Source of the DNA: Amblyomma americanum | Taxonomy: Eukaryota; Arthropoda; Arachnida; Ixodida; Ixodidae | Assembly (NCBI RefSeq): GCF_052857255.1 | Contig: NC_135500.1 | Coordinates: 106,029,048-106,093,047 of the forward strand | Direction: 5' to 3' | Length of the DNA stretch: 64,000 nt | In this document: positions 12,836 through 24,520 of the stretch, piece after piece | Numbering within the stretch: position 1 is the first letter of the stretch | Layout: every line of letters begins with the position of its first letter | The notes under the pieces: model-generated | The model's input: only the letters and a program-made list of their open reading frames with translations | Databases searched by the model: none | Told to the model about the DNA's origin: nothing | Made by a program: the position numbers and the translations under genes

Positions 12836-13250
12836 CTGCCAGAAAGAAAACAAGGAGAAAGAAAAATGTTGCAATTAAACTCCATAATTCTTCTTTACAT
12901 GCAATGGCAGGGTTCAAAAGGCTGTTTGCTTCAAGTCGTACACAACTTCTAACGCGAGAAAAAGCGTTCTTGGTGAATCCTTCAACATGGTTCGAATTCT
13001 TACATCGCAGCAACCAAATTTTGAAGGCACAGCTGTCATTCGTAGGTTTACAGTAGACAGCATAGGATTATCTTTTCATGAGTTTTATTTGCAGGGTGCA
13101 GGAGCGCACATCCTCCTCAGTGTGCGCCGTTGCACACGCTGAGGCAAATTATAGCCAATGATAAATGAAACGAATAACTGCGAGGTTAGCTTACTATTAG
13201 GTGTATGTCAAGAGCCAAATATTTATACTACGAATTAACGGAAAGCTTGC

Positions 13251-13301
13251 CTTCAGTTGAAACTCGCCACGGTAGGCATTCGTCTTCGAATGTGCAGAAA
13301 T
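13251..13301 (-). CDS. MAM gene exon 13 (MAM-E start), GC donor
   Basis: This micro-exon is 51 bp. The acceptor is CTTTTCAG. It encodes FCTFEDECLPWRVSTE, a compact MAM start with the paired cysteines. A from exon 12 plus AT gives Asn, so PPY runs into N-FCTFEDE. The 3' end reads GAAG|GCAAGC, a GC donor rather than GT. That agrees with the minor GC-AG intron class, whose donors otherwise match the consensus closely. The joined codon (G plus AA gives Glu) and the frame both continue into exon 14. Confidence 0.85.
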
Positions 13302-13612
13302 CTGAAAAGAAGAGTGAAATAGAAAGTGACGATGTACGCTGGCACATATAGGCGCCCGAACATTTTATCCTCACATTCTTCTGTTCCCTCCCTTTAGTCT
13401 CGGTTGCGGCTATTTCAGGTGCAAAAGATATGTTCTGGGACTGAGAGCTCCCTTATAAACACGAGTGCGAAAAAAAATAACATATTATATCATTCTAGCA
13501 ACTGCCACATTATCAATTGTGGTCTAACAGGTAAGAAAAATGAATAGTCCAAGATCAAGAATCAAAACAATTTTTTGCTCATAAACACCACAATTATACA
13601 AGTATATCTTAC

Positions 13613-13709
13613 TGTAAGGGGGACATTCGCCCTCGGTGAACTCGACATCATCAACCATGACTCCAGACGGGCGCTTGTTTCCAGCTGGGGCTATCACTTC
13701 GAATACAAG
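13613..13709 (-). CDS. MAM gene exon 12 (MAM-D C-terminal segment)
   Basis: The exon is 97 bp. The acceptor is CATGCGCAG and the donor CTTACA|GTAAGA. It starts in phase 0 and ends after one base. It encodes LVFEVIAPAGN then SGVMVDDVEFTEGECPPY, matching F-x-V-V-F-E, G, I-x-V-D-D-I and the final Cys. The number 12 leaves room for the unplaced MAM-D middle exon between 13709 and 20355. Confidence 0.92.
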
Positions 13710-15049
13710 CTGCGCATGAAAGAGTTGAGAAACTAAATCCAAGTATTGATATTGTAGCACAAGAGCCGGCTCATTCGCCTCACTGCTAAAAGTCACTTTT
13801 AAAAGAGACAATATGATAAAACTATTAAATTTTGAAATATCTACAACCATAAGCAAATTAAACTTAAATGGACTGAAATCACCTCTCGACACCACAACTC
13901 GAATTCAAGATCTAACGCGCTATATGCACTTTATTATTGCTTATTTCTCCAGCTTAACTCGTTTTGCGTACGTGCAGAAAACACTTGAACTGGAATGAAC
14001 AAGAACTACTCCGAGACTGCTACCAAAAGGCGCCGTAAACGGCCACCTCCTTCCCCATACGCACTTAGAAGTGAATACTGCTGTATTTAAACGAAGCTTG
14101 TGCGACTCGCCGCGCCTAACATGTTTGCAGCTGTGTGTCTACTGCCGAAAACATCAGAGATTTCTGCCCGTTGATCGCAGCGACGAAGCAATAGCTCCAC
14201 CTGTCCTCCTGCCTTTTGGTGCCCCTTTTTCCTGCAAACTTCAAGGGCACCTCCAGAACATGAGAATCAAGAGGGCACATTCTGAAGAGCGCCCACAGCC
14301 GAGTCCAAACTACCATCATAGTCTCACCCCTCCTAGATACTATTCCTTTTGGCCAGGAGGCAGACAAGGAAGTTCCAACATACTGCCTAGGGTAGGGTAC
14401 ACCCGTCGGCATAGGAGTTTCAAGCCTAACCAACGAGCGTCTCACATGAACCTATCGCTGCAAATAATATCTGTACGGTTACGACTGCGTAAGGCAGAAA
14501 TCAGCGACAGCTTTTTGCGGTGACGAGCATATAAACTTATTTATTTATTTCTACCAGTCGTATGGTCTAAAAGAGTGCGCATGAAATCAGTATGTTATCA
14601 GTCCTAACGTAACGGGGTCTCCACCCCTCTGCGCAGCGCTTTGAATGGTGGCCAATTCATGTGGCGCTGTTTTACGCCAAGGCCAGTAAAACGAGGAAGT
14701 ATGCCTCTCACCGCTAGGCAAGGGAACTTCGCAGGTATGTTAACCGAACTGCCAGCCTCGAGTGAAACCCCTGCTCGGTTACTTCAATGTATAATTGTAA
14801 TTGGGCAGCGCTACGTTAATACTCCTTTCATCATGCTAAATGGGACTCCAGGTACACGTCTGCATTCACTAAGCTTAAACGCCCCGCTTTTCAAATAGCT
14901 AGGTAACCTGCTGCACCTCATTACATTGTAAAAGAGACCCCAAACACACAATCGTACAGCAGGAAATACACAAAACAAGTGCCCACCCTCAAACTGAATT
15001 TATGCATAAGAAGAAGGAGGAATATTTTAGTCTCATTATCCTTTTTTGT
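13710..15049. other. Intron sequence upstream of exon 12
   Basis: The interval was searched for the missing MAM-D middle exon without success. Open frames near 14071-14523 (both strands) lack MAM motifs. Confidence 0.45.
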
Positions 15050-15190
15050 TACGATTTTATTTGTTTATTTTTTAAGCGATGTTAATTGCTTCAGGGCATA
15101 AAAACTATGAAGTGAGAGATGAGTAAAATCAAAAAGTGAGAGATGATATGGACCCTGTCTCCAAGCAATATAGGCATCCGGATTGTCCGG
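15050..15190 (-). mobile_element. 3' fragment of I-like non-LTR element
   Basis: Read on the minus strand, this begins with CCGGACAATCCGGAT and GGTCCATATCATC and ends with a GCAATTAACATCGC-type tail. It matches the 3' end of the I-like element near 31667-31825. It is a short 5'-truncated copy of the same family. Confidence 0.75.
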
Positions 15191-15532
15191 ATTGTTCTTC
15201 GTCGTTGCTGAATTCCTGTTCTAGACATTACTGGCAACAATCCTTAGTAACGATATCTCCTGCCAGCGCTGTGCTGCCGATTTGCTTAGCCATGGCGACG
15301 ATCATTACTGTGTACCTTAAAACAATGTGCTCTACTTTGTTTTTCTTTTTGCAGGTTTCATTTAAGCACAGATGGCCAACTCACGTTCCACTTCTTCTTG
15401 GACGACACACTGACGGAGCGAGCGTTCCACCAGTCACCTTGTTGTTCGGTATGCAGTGTGATCAGGGCGTCTCGCAACGCGGTCTCCTTGGTGAACCTGT
15501 GAGGCGACGGCGAGAACAGAACAGAAGGAGAT

Positions 15533-15848
15533 AATAATAATAATTGGCTTTTGGTGGAAAGGAAATGGCGCAGTATCTGTCTCATATATCGTTGGACACC
15601 TGAACCACGCCGTAAGGGAAGGGTAAAGGAGGGAGTGAAAGAAGAGAGGAAGAGAGATTTGCCGTAGTGGAGGGCTCCGGAATAATTTCGACCACCTGGG
15701 GATCTTTAACGTGCACTGACATCGCACAGCACACGGGCACCTTACCGTTTTTCCTCCATAAAAACGCAGCCGCCGCGGTCGGGTTCGAACCCGGGAACTC
15801 CGGATAAGTAGTCGAGCGCCCTAACCACTGAGCCACCGCGGCGGGGCG
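15533..15848 (-). mobile_element. tRNA-headed SINE, complete, with target duplication
   Basis: On the minus strand it starts GCCGCGGTGGCTCAGTGG (A box) followed by GGGTTCGAACCC (B box), then a tRNA-unrelated body and an (AAT)n-type tail at 15533-15544. It is bounded by an 11-bp direct repeat CAGAAGGAGAT at 15522-15532 and 15849-15859. The layout resembles the Ruka SINE described from Rhipicephalus; that naming is from memory of the family, not a search. Confidence 0.88.
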
Positions 15849-16066
15849 CAGAAGGAGATGCTGATTACGGATTTAGTCAAATGAAATCTGCGCTGAACCT
15901 TGTCGCTCCTCGAGCACGTCACCGTATTTATGCAGGACGGCTTATAACGGCTATGCTTCAACCTCTCCTTGGACGCAGATTTTCGTCCGTCCATTCGTCC
16001 ACACCACGAAAAAACGAAAATAAAAAACGATTGCCTTCAACTGGGCAAGATCCGCAACCAGAGCAC

Positions 16067-16195
16067 TTCATTACGGCACCTCTTCCTTCCTTTCTTCTTT
16101 CACTTCTTCCTTTATCCCTTGCCTTACGGTGCGGTTCAAGGGTCCGCCGATGCATGAGAGAGATACTGCGCCATTTTCTTTCCCATAAAAAAACC
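16067..16195 (+). mobile_element. SINE 3' fragment
   Basis: This matches the last third of the complete SINE at 15533-15848 in the opposite direction: TTACGGCACC, a C/T-rich tract with TTTCACTTCTTCC, and GATACTGCGCCATTTTC. The tRNA head is missing. Confidence 0.75.
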
Positions 16196-16517
16196 AACCA
16201 ACCAACCACAGCCGGTACAGACAGAAGCGAATTGAAAGAATAAATTCAAATGCCGCTAAACACTGCTTACATGCTGTGAAGGCAAAATCATTAGTATGTA
16301 ACTGTGAGGGTTTGACCTCGACGCAGTTTGGGCACTCAGAAACGAAACGAAGACAAGCCTCCGAACGCTGATTTCACAAACGCTGATCCACGAAGCTCTG
16401 AGTGAAACACTACGACACTAAGTTCGAATATCTATCGCGAGCTAAACGTATACTATGTTCAACGAGAAATCGCATGACAACACCGCGGCTAGGGTGCACG
16501 ACGATTGCGTCATATTT

Positions 16518-16605
16518 AAAAAAAAAGCTTTTCAGGAAAGGAAATGGCGCAGTAACTCTCTCACACCTCGGTGGACATATCAATTGCGCCTTAAGGGAGG
16601 AGGTA
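16518..16605 (-). mobile_element. SINE 3' end fragment
   Basis: GGAAAGGAAATGGCGCAG and the following CTCTCACACCTCGGTGGACA match the 3' end of the SINE family on the minus strand. It is truncated after about 90 bp. Confidence 0.7.
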
Positions 16606-16867
16606 GAGTCTCGGAAGGCATACAACGGAAGGTGCATACGTCGTCGTTATGAATTTCTTTCGCAAGCTAGCTTCGAACTTCACTAGGACATGCAAGCTAT
16701 TTGCAACAAGAAATTGTCTGACACCACCAAGAATTTTGGCACGATGGTAGCCGGGGAAACTGGTGCCACATTGGCGCCAGTGCACAATATATATATATAG
16801 ATGAACGGCTTGTTTCTGATTGTCTGAAATAGCGGTTTTGGGCTTCCAGTCAGTCTAATATTGTCTA

Positions 16868-17115
16868 CTTGTGAATGTCAAAGTATCCGGTAACCTTGGC
16901 ATGTGTACATATGTAAATAAGTTTTTTTTCCAATCATATTTCCAATGAGACCCGTCTTCCATCGCCCACGAGCAATTCCTGTTACGGAAAGATTCTTATG
17001 GTACCTCTTTATTTAGCTCGCCTTACATGCTTAGCGTCAGGTCAATTTCTAAATATCAGTGTATCCTGTAACCTTGGCATATGTACATATGTGAATAATT
17101 TTTTTTCTAATCACT
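16868..17115 (+). repeat. Direct duplication of about 70 bp
   Basis: The segments at 16868-16935 and 17042-17110 both read GTAACCTTGGCAT, GTACATATGT and then a T tract. They are 174 bp apart. No coding signal was seen. Confidence 0.6.
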
Positions 17116-18664
17116 ATTTATATATGCTATGTTTGTTCTCTGGTGTCACCGCTGTCTGGCTGAAGCCCGGCGTCACCCGGCAACGGCTGTGTACCCCGCG
17201 TTGCTGCGCCTACGTCTCCTCATCCGGCGGTACCTCTCTGACAGGCTTGCAGCGGATGGAGAGGCGCGGTTTCTGCGACGGTGGCACACACGCTTCTTTG
17301 TTGTGCAGGAAGGTCGGCTGGCTATGCCGGCGCTACGGTATTAACCTGGCCGAACCTACCCCCCCTTTCTCCGACTTTGCTGTTTTTGGATATTTGTTTG
17401 CAATTTTGTGAGGGAATAACCCTGAGAATATTCATCCCCCCACTCCTCCTCGTTGGCCTCGGGAGGGCTGATTCTTCGTTACTGAGCACTCGTTTCATGC
17501 AACAGGATGTATTTGTGACATGTACAGTGTGTAAAACAATAAGGTAACAGTGCTTATGGGTGGTCACCGGCTTTGTATGCATTTCTTGTGCCCTCAGCCA
17601 TGAGTGCGTATACAACGTTTTGTCTTTTTGCATTGTTCAATAAACTTCCCTTTGAGCCTAGTAATACTTCCCACTAATAGAGGCGAAAATAAAAATTTAA
17701 AGAATGCGCTGGTCGCAGTAACGACGACCGCCGAAGAGGTAACTGCAGCAATAGATACCCGCAATAGCCAACTGAACCACTATTACTGCCTCCTGCAGAC
17801 TGAATGGAGCGAAAATAGATAGATTCGAAAAAAATGAAGAAAAAAAATAGTAGGCTCGTAGCAGCAACCGCATTCATCCAATCGATGACAGCAGCAACAG
17901 ATACCCCCAAATACCGCTCTTACATGGCGTGCAGGTCATGTAAGCTTCCTCATATAATAGTTAATTTGAAAAAGTGCGACAATAACAAGAGCGCTGCTAA
18001 AATCTTCCGCTACTTTCGTACGCGGCAAAACATAAATAAAAGGGTAAGCAAGTATATCTATAAAAGACACCATCAGCATCATTTAGCGGGAACTTCAATT
18101 ATCGGCCGAGATAACAATTGACTTTCACGCCGATATCTGGGGTCACTGGTATAATACAGGCAACAGAACAAATCCTCAACTGCAACGATTGAAATCGTCC
18201 GATTACGTACGCAATATGCCTGGGACGATTACTGCGACGTACTTAAGCTTCGTGCTCCAAGATTTCCGTTCAGTGGACAAGGCTTCAGTGCGAGAGGCGA
18301 AGCGCCTAACATTTTGAAGAAAAATCTATTGGCATTAATCTACTATTCGGCCATACGCGGCTCGTCAAACCTTAGATTTCATGAAAGCCCACATGGGAAT
18401 TCTACAAAGCGTTTATCACGATGCTTGCAAGAAGGCGGAGAGGAGAAGGTTCATCAGATTTCACACACCGGCACAAGGCGTCGCGTTCGTTGGTCGAAGA
18501 AGAATTCGCCATAGACTCGCTCAGAGCTTTGGCGGAACGCAGCTTCTGCTTTTTGCTGATGGCTAAATATATCAATCTGACGGAAGACATGACGACGCAA
18601 CCGTTTTCCAAGCGGCAAATGACGGAGTGGGCTACTGTTTTCCTTGGGAGTGTCCCGATTTCGG
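17116..18664. other. Intron between exons 10 and 12 (part)
   Basis: A locally GC-rich patch at 17140-17340 and AT-rich flanks. No exon or known element was recognised. Confidence 0.45.
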
Positions 18665-18935
18665 TCTTTTCGGCAGCCGCGGCCGGGTTCGAACCCGACC
18701 GCGGCGGCCGCGTTTCGATGTAGGCGGAACACAAAAGGCGCCCGTGTGCTGTATGATGTCAGTGCACGTTGCAGATCCCCAAGTGGTCAAAATTACTCCG
18801 GGGGCCTCCATTACGGCCCCTCTTTCTTCCTGTCTTCCTTCACTCCCTCCTTTATATAAACCCTTCCCTTACGGCGCGGTTCGGCTGTCCACCGATATAT
18901 GTAAGACAATTACTGTGTCATTTCCTTTCCCGAAA
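18665..18935 (+). mobile_element. SINE, 5'-truncated
   Basis: The plus strand carries the B box GGGTTCGAACCC, GCGCCCGTGTGCTGT, GTCAGTGCACGTTGCAGATC and the C/T-rich 3' part of the family at 15533-15848. The A box is lost. Confidence 0.82.
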
Positions 18936-20354
18936 ACCGATTTTAATTTCAATGTTTTTGTCAGAATTTTGCTGTTTTCCTATGTTTACCTAGATTACAC
19001 TGAATTCTGAAATATCTTGCCGGATACTGTTATATATTTGTTATTACGGCCAATACATTTTTCCTCGCAAGTGATGTAATGTGAGAAGTCACTTTTAATT
19101 ACAGAAGGAAAAATAGCACACCTTCTCGGTGACACTACTGAGTGGATAGCTTAAAGTGACGTATGTGCAATACTTCAGTTCATTGGCTTTTAGAAAGTAG
19201 TAGTCAAGGAATCGTGATCTTTACTCAAGGACCACTTCTATATTTAAGGGGGGGGGGGGGGGGGGGCTGCTCACCTGTAAACGCTGAGCTTACTTGGGAC
19301 GCCTTGTCCCCGCCATCGGAAGGTGACACAGGAGGCCTTCGTAGGTGGCCGCTGTCCCATGAATGCTCTCGACACCGGGTGGTGTGAATCTAGTGTCGTC
19401 GTGTTCAGATATAGGTAGTAACCTGCGATGCCGAAAAATGCAATATGAGCAGACGGAGGCAGGAAGAAGCTCTATTGCAGGAAAGACAAAAGAGGCACAC
19501 CACCGGCAGTCAGTACTGTGCAGGATATTCTGCTGTTGGGTATTCGGTACACAAACGAATGCACTGGGAGGAGTTCGACCGAAGCATAACACAGACCAAA
19601 ACTTCGCAGAAGTTTATGTATAGGTGACATGCGAGGAAGTGGTCGCTACGATATGAGCATGTTTACCACCTTCCGAGCCTGTTGGGCAGTCGCAGATGCT
19701 ACAATTGTTGTTTCAGTCACAACTGTTCATATATCACCCTTTAGGTTTTTAATTCTCTATGTACGCCTTGTGCAACGAAAGAGACCGTCATGGCCGATTT
19801 TTAGTATTTTACACTGTAGCATGCCAGAGCAGAGTAATATATATTCTCTCATACGATTGCGGATATAAACACATCTCAGTTCATCGTCACTGTGGCGTTT
19901 TCCAAATCCAAATACATAGAATGCTGTTTACAGAGCGCCAAACAAATAACTGCACCGCGCACTAGTGTAACAGCGCACAGAGGCGGCCCCCTATTTGTTT
20001 ACAGGGTATGTTCATGTTTGCAACGGTTCTCTTAATTCGTGTGCATAAGCAAGAATGCATCTGAGTGAGCACCGTGCCAGAAAAAAGTGACTGGTTAAAC
20101 AACCTCTTTCGACTGTAAGATGTGCTGGCCCAATCCCTCATTTCCTAGACGTACAATTTTCTTTCTTTTTGGACTTCATTTAAAATGCAAGTCTCTTTTC
20201 CATAGATTCCGTGGCCCTTTTTCCTTTCGCCATAGCTCCGATACTGGAATCTTACAAGAGCAATGAAGCCCGCTGTAGTATCCATAATTTTCAAATACGT
20301 AGCAAGCAACCCCACGTTACCAGCCCATATGAAACACAAACAGACGCCACTGAC
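18936..20354. other. Intron just after exon 10
   Basis: It contains an 18-base G run at 19249-19266 and otherwise unremarkable sequence. The missing MAM-D middle exon was not recognised here. Confidence 0.45.
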
Positions 20355-20480
20355 CTTGAAGAGTTCCGGTCGTATGGTCCGGCACACCGACCTTGTCTGC
20401 GCGTCGAATTCTCCACGGGGACACGTTGCCCTGAATTTGGTAGAACTTGCACAAGGTATCATTCTCCCAGGAGCAGAAGT
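20355..20480 (-). CDS. MAM gene exon 10 (MAM-D N-terminal segment)
   Basis: The exon is 126 bp. The acceptor is ACGCTCAG and the donor CTTCAAG|GTCAGT. It starts with two bases (G plus AC gives Asp) and ends with one. It encodes DFCSWENDTLCKFYQ, SPWRIRRAD and PDHTTGTLQ. Both cysteines and D-H-T are present. The donor sits at the conserved position five residues after D-H-T. The frame stays open for about 15 further residues past the donor, but the phase and position argue for splicing here. Confidence 0.88.
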
Positions 20481-22571
20481 CTGAGCGTGAGATAAGGACA
20501 AGAGTAAGCGCTTCACCATGCATCATGCTCTGAACATGCACGAATGTGGTCTCATAATACCCAAGAGAAAGTTACAAATGTTTTCCCGAAAAAAGTTCTT
20601 GCTACTTCAAGACAGCTTCAACTGAGGACTAAAGAATCTCGCAGCTCAGCTTCCAATATTTTTATTCTCGCATATAAGCAGATATTATCAAAGCCAGCTA
20701 ATTTAAACCGTGACAGCGATCATGTCATTTTTCTTACCCCTGAATTTTGTTTGGCGGTGGAGCTCCGCTCCAGAACCCATGTGAAGAAAAGCACTACCGC
20801 ACCATAAGTGCGCACTTAAGAGGCTTTTAGTATGTCTATAATACTCGAGTAATTGTACTGGTACTTGTGGCCAGAAAAACTCGAGATTCGAGCCTAAAAG
20901 GACCGCAAGAATTACAACAGCTGCCGCACACAAGCCAGGGTGATTCTGCACCTTCTTTGTATATTTACAGTCCCTTACAGTCTTGCATATTTACAGAAAG
21001 GCAATGCAAGGCGGACGAGTGTGATTCTGCAAGCCATTATCGCGAAAAACAAGTAGGGATGGGAAGTCGCAACCAGAAGCGTGACCTCGTCGCACGGTAA
21101 CTAGAGCGGTGGTATTTACTGACACAGTCTCATGTCTCGCGTCAACTCGCAGCCGCCTCTGCTGCCGTTGATATTCCCGACTTTATTAGATACCCAGGTG
21201 TGCACTTTCCGCTACGACGACGACCGTCCGCGAATAATTCAGAGGCAGGCCATCTTCGTTCGTGTGACTGAACAAGAAAAAATTCGCTGTCGATTTGCGA
21301 AGTTAGGTCAAATGCAAATTAGGTGCGCCAGCATTTTTCTTTTCACTTCAATTCCGGTGCTCCGGTCACTAGCATCGAAGCATCGTGCGAGTACGGGCTG
21401 GTGCGAAAGTGCTTTCACGTAAAAATGCCGCCATTCCTTCCAGCGCACAAATTGAGAGAGAGTTCATAATGTGTGTCGATCTCTTTACAAGGAAATGTGG
21501 GAAAACTATCAGACAGTTTCGGAAAACAGCTCCTCTGCAAACATTAGCATGTAAGAAAATATACAGCAGTTCCCAGTAGTTCATTTTAGACAATAAATTC
21601 GTGTTAGTGCAATAAAAGATAGAAGGAAAATAGTGCGATAGTAATGGGTTACTTTTCTGTAATTGCACGGTTACAATTTTTCGGGCTTTATTTGATCACC
21701 ATAGCAAGTTACAATTTATGACGGAGTTATTGCAGTTGTAGACGGTTTCTTATTTTCTGCAATTCATCAAAATTTGGCAGGGGGCAGCTAAACTATTGAT
21801 TGATCGCGATGGCAATGGCGCATCGCTTAACTGCTGTGCCACTGCGCTAGTAGGGGTGTGAGGACTTCCCGCGATCTATGAATGTTAAGTAGAGAATTAC
21901 GAATTCTGGAATTCTGCATGTGTGGGCGCTAACCAACTAAAGCTCTCATGTCACATCCTTAAGCTGGAGCTCAAGTGCGCCCTCCAGTTGAAGAATGAAC
22001 ACATGCTTTTTCATGTCTACTCGGTTTCACTAGGTTAAACCCCTTACATTTTTTCTTTGTTTCTTGGCAATCAACGGGTCTCCGTCGTCGCACTGCTTCT
22101 TCGACAAAATTGTAGCACGATTGCACCGTAAAAGTGTCCCGTGCTGATCTCTCGGCGCTTGGCGCCTTTGAATGGCGCACATTATTCTAGCATTTAATAC
22201 TACGTTGCTACGTAAGTGAAGAAATACGCCAGATATCCCGCATTTTCTCCACCATTTCGCTTTTCTAAGCCTGCCATCTCTTATCTTTCCTCACAATCCT
22301 TGCAGCACTAAAAATTTAAAGGAGTCACAGCACGACAAACACTTTACATACGTCTCTACACGATTTCATAAAAAGACACCACGAAGACTGGTTTCCTTCC
22401 ATTATTATTTGGAACTGCATTACTGCATCCAAGAACAAAGGATGGTTAGGTCAAAGACAGGTCACTTTGGAGCAAAGGGAAAAAGATATTATGGTCTTCT
22501 AATAAGTTAATACTTGCAACTTGTTTTGGTAAATTTTGCGCCTAAGAAGGGTGTGTTTTTTTTTAACAAAC
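20481..22571. other. Intron between exons 9 and 10
   Basis: No exon, RNA gene or element was recognised in about 2.1 kb. Confidence 0.55.
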
Positions 22572-22653
22572 CTCTTTCGGGGCATGTCCCAGCGGTGATT
22601 TGAAGGTCGTCCAGTGCAAGAAGGCCAGGTTCCAAAGTCATTCGGATCTGGAG
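22572..22653 (-). CDS. MAM gene exon 9 (MAM-C C-terminal segment)
   Basis: The exon is 82 bp. The acceptor is TATCGCAG and the donor AAAGAG|GTTTGT. It starts in phase 0 and ends after one base. It encodes LQIRMTLEPGLLALDDLQIT then AGTCPER, the MAM ending with L-A-L-D-D and the closing Cys. PFE of exon 8 joins directly to LQIRM, as in other MAM domains. Confidence 0.92.
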
Positions 22654-23918
22654 CTGCGATACACATGAAAGAAATAGGTGACACGTCAGCACGATCAGAT
22701 ATATAAATGAACTCAATGTTGTTATAAAAATTGCCGATGTTTCTCTTTTATTTCAAACAATCCAATCAAGGCATTCTTTGACAAACAGTAGCCTTGGCTC
22801 CCTCGGATCATAACTGCCAACCATCGAAGCTTGACATAAAGACTTGCGAGTCCTGTCCTACCAGGATTGCGAGAGGCATTAATGCCTAATTTACATTTTC
22901 ATAGACTCATGAACGCATAGACGACGGTGCATACCCGCGAAATAGAAAGACCAATGTTATCGTGGAAAAATTGTTTTTCAATAATGAAACCTTAATCAGG
23001 GACGACACATGTGTACGATGGGCTTGAAACATCACACATCATAGCTGCCAGTCAGCGTAAAATTCCGTCTGAGATTACCGGATGTTCCGGAGAGCATCGT
23101 TAAAAGGCATCGATGTTGAGGAAGAGCATCGCTGTACTGACTTGTGAAATTTTGCCTAAATGACCCGTAACATTCATTGAAAGGAGAATTGAGGCGGCAT
23201 TCTGGCGCAACAGAATTTGATGCGCCCATCGGCCCCACTCAGGCAGGCATCATTTTTGAGCTCATTGAAGAAATGATTATTGAGACACTAATGTGAGCGA
23301 CAGATAGCTTTCAGTCAACCTGAACTCCATAAAACTATAAATCTATTAACCATGTTGAAACGGCCTCATACATGGAATTATTAGCAGTCCATTTCAGTCC
23401 ATCATGCGCATGAGAAAGTCATCGAAGAAAATTATAGAAATCAGAAGGAGACACAACAGTAGCACCGTCTGAAGTGAAACGGCTCCACCTGCAGCGTAAT
23501 TCGCCCAGTTCCGCGCCTGTAATGTCTTTTTCTTTTGGTCTCGGTATTCTATCCTCAAGTTCAGTTCAATTTTATAACATTTATGACATGCACGGAATGA
23601 GACTGCAGAGGATCCAGCCCCGCTTTCGGTACGAAAATCTTTACGCAACTGCACTTAACATCATGCCGACATTTCCTCTTTTAAACACAATAGGAAGCAT
23701 CCACTGACACAAAAATGCACCAGCAATCATCACGTTTTGATAGGGCGAGTTCTTATTTCCTTCTTTTTCTTAAATACACATATTACATTGAACAAAAGAA
23801 ACACACACATACATAAAGGCACAAATGCATTCACGGTGACCACTGTTTAAAGGCTTCACAGTTAAATTTCCAGGAAAATTAACTAGAAGCTTCCTAGTTT
23901 CATAAAACCCATCCTCAC
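22654..23918. other. Intron between exons 8 and 9
   Basis: About 1.3 kb without recognised features. Confidence 0.6.
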
Positions 23919-24039
23919 CTCAAATGGTTCGGAAAGTCCCTTGATGTCAAATAAGGCGTGATCCCATCGGTGCCTGGTTTGAATTTTTGTGACGACGGAA
24001 GCTTGCAAGACGGAACCTTGCCCGGAGATGACAGATAGG
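23919..24039 (-). CDS. MAM gene exon 8 (MAM-C, second half of core)
   Basis: The exon is 121 bp. The acceptor is TGCCCGCAG and the donor TTTGAG|GTGAGG. It starts with one base (GG plus C gives Gly across the junction with exon 7) and ends in phase 0. It encodes SVLQASVVTKIQ, RHRWDHALFDIKGL and SEPFE: the core strand, the Trp-led strand and the approach to F-x-V. The intron between exons 7 and 8 is about 12.8 kb and holds the second gypsy element, the I-like element and the tRNA array. Confidence 0.88.
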
Positions 24040-24184
24040 CTGCGGGCAAGAATAATCATTTCGTTACAGTCGAAATTGAACGGAAAAATGCTTTCGCTCT
24101 CAGCGTAATGATCTGCTTCCAAGTATATAATTTCAGCAATTAACATCGAACATGCATTCGAAATGCACTGCTTATTCATTAAAA

Positions 24185-24520
24185 CCTGGGGGGAAGAATG
24201 TCATTAAGCAAAGCCAAGAGACGGAATCGGTGAGGAAACAAATGCGCGTTAATCACATCCAAGTCGAAATCAAGAGGAAGAATAGGGTTTGGGTAGGGCA
24301 TGTAGTGAGAAGGCAATATAACCGATGGCTCTTATGGGTAACGGAGTGGATTCCAAGACCAGGCAAGCTAGTAGGGGGCGGGAGAAGGTTACGCGGGCGA
24401 CTGAGATTAATAAGTTTGCGGAAAAAAGGGTGGCCGGAGCTGGCACACGACAGGAGTAACTGGAGAGACATGGGAGCGGCTTTTACACAAAGGGACCCTT
24501 AACGCTACCGCGTTAAAAGA
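24185..24520 (+). mobile_element. RTE-like non-LTR retrotransposon C-terminal fragment
   Basis: The open frame at 24152-24502 encodes VWVGHVVRR, RWLLWVTEWIPR, a Gly/Arg-rich stretch and HDRSNWRDMGAAF. This is the basic tail (G-H-V-x-R, then D-R-x-x-W-R) that ends RTE/BovB-type polyproteins. A short 3' end with ACCCTTAACGC follows. The reverse transcriptase is not present. Confidence 0.75.

Noticed and set aside
14116..14445. Possible MAM-D core in the minus-strand frame
   Set aside because: It has Trp residues but no C-L-x-F-W-Y or D-D-I and no splice sites in the required phases.
15136..15534. 132-codon plus-strand open frame
   Set aside because: It starts in the antisense of a non-LTR tail and shows no domain or splice context.
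20145..20354. Open frame after exon 10 with CLCFIWAGNVG, resembling a MAM core strand
   Set aside because: It is in a different frame from exon 10, has no acceptor between the two and lacks the later Trp-led strand in the same frame.
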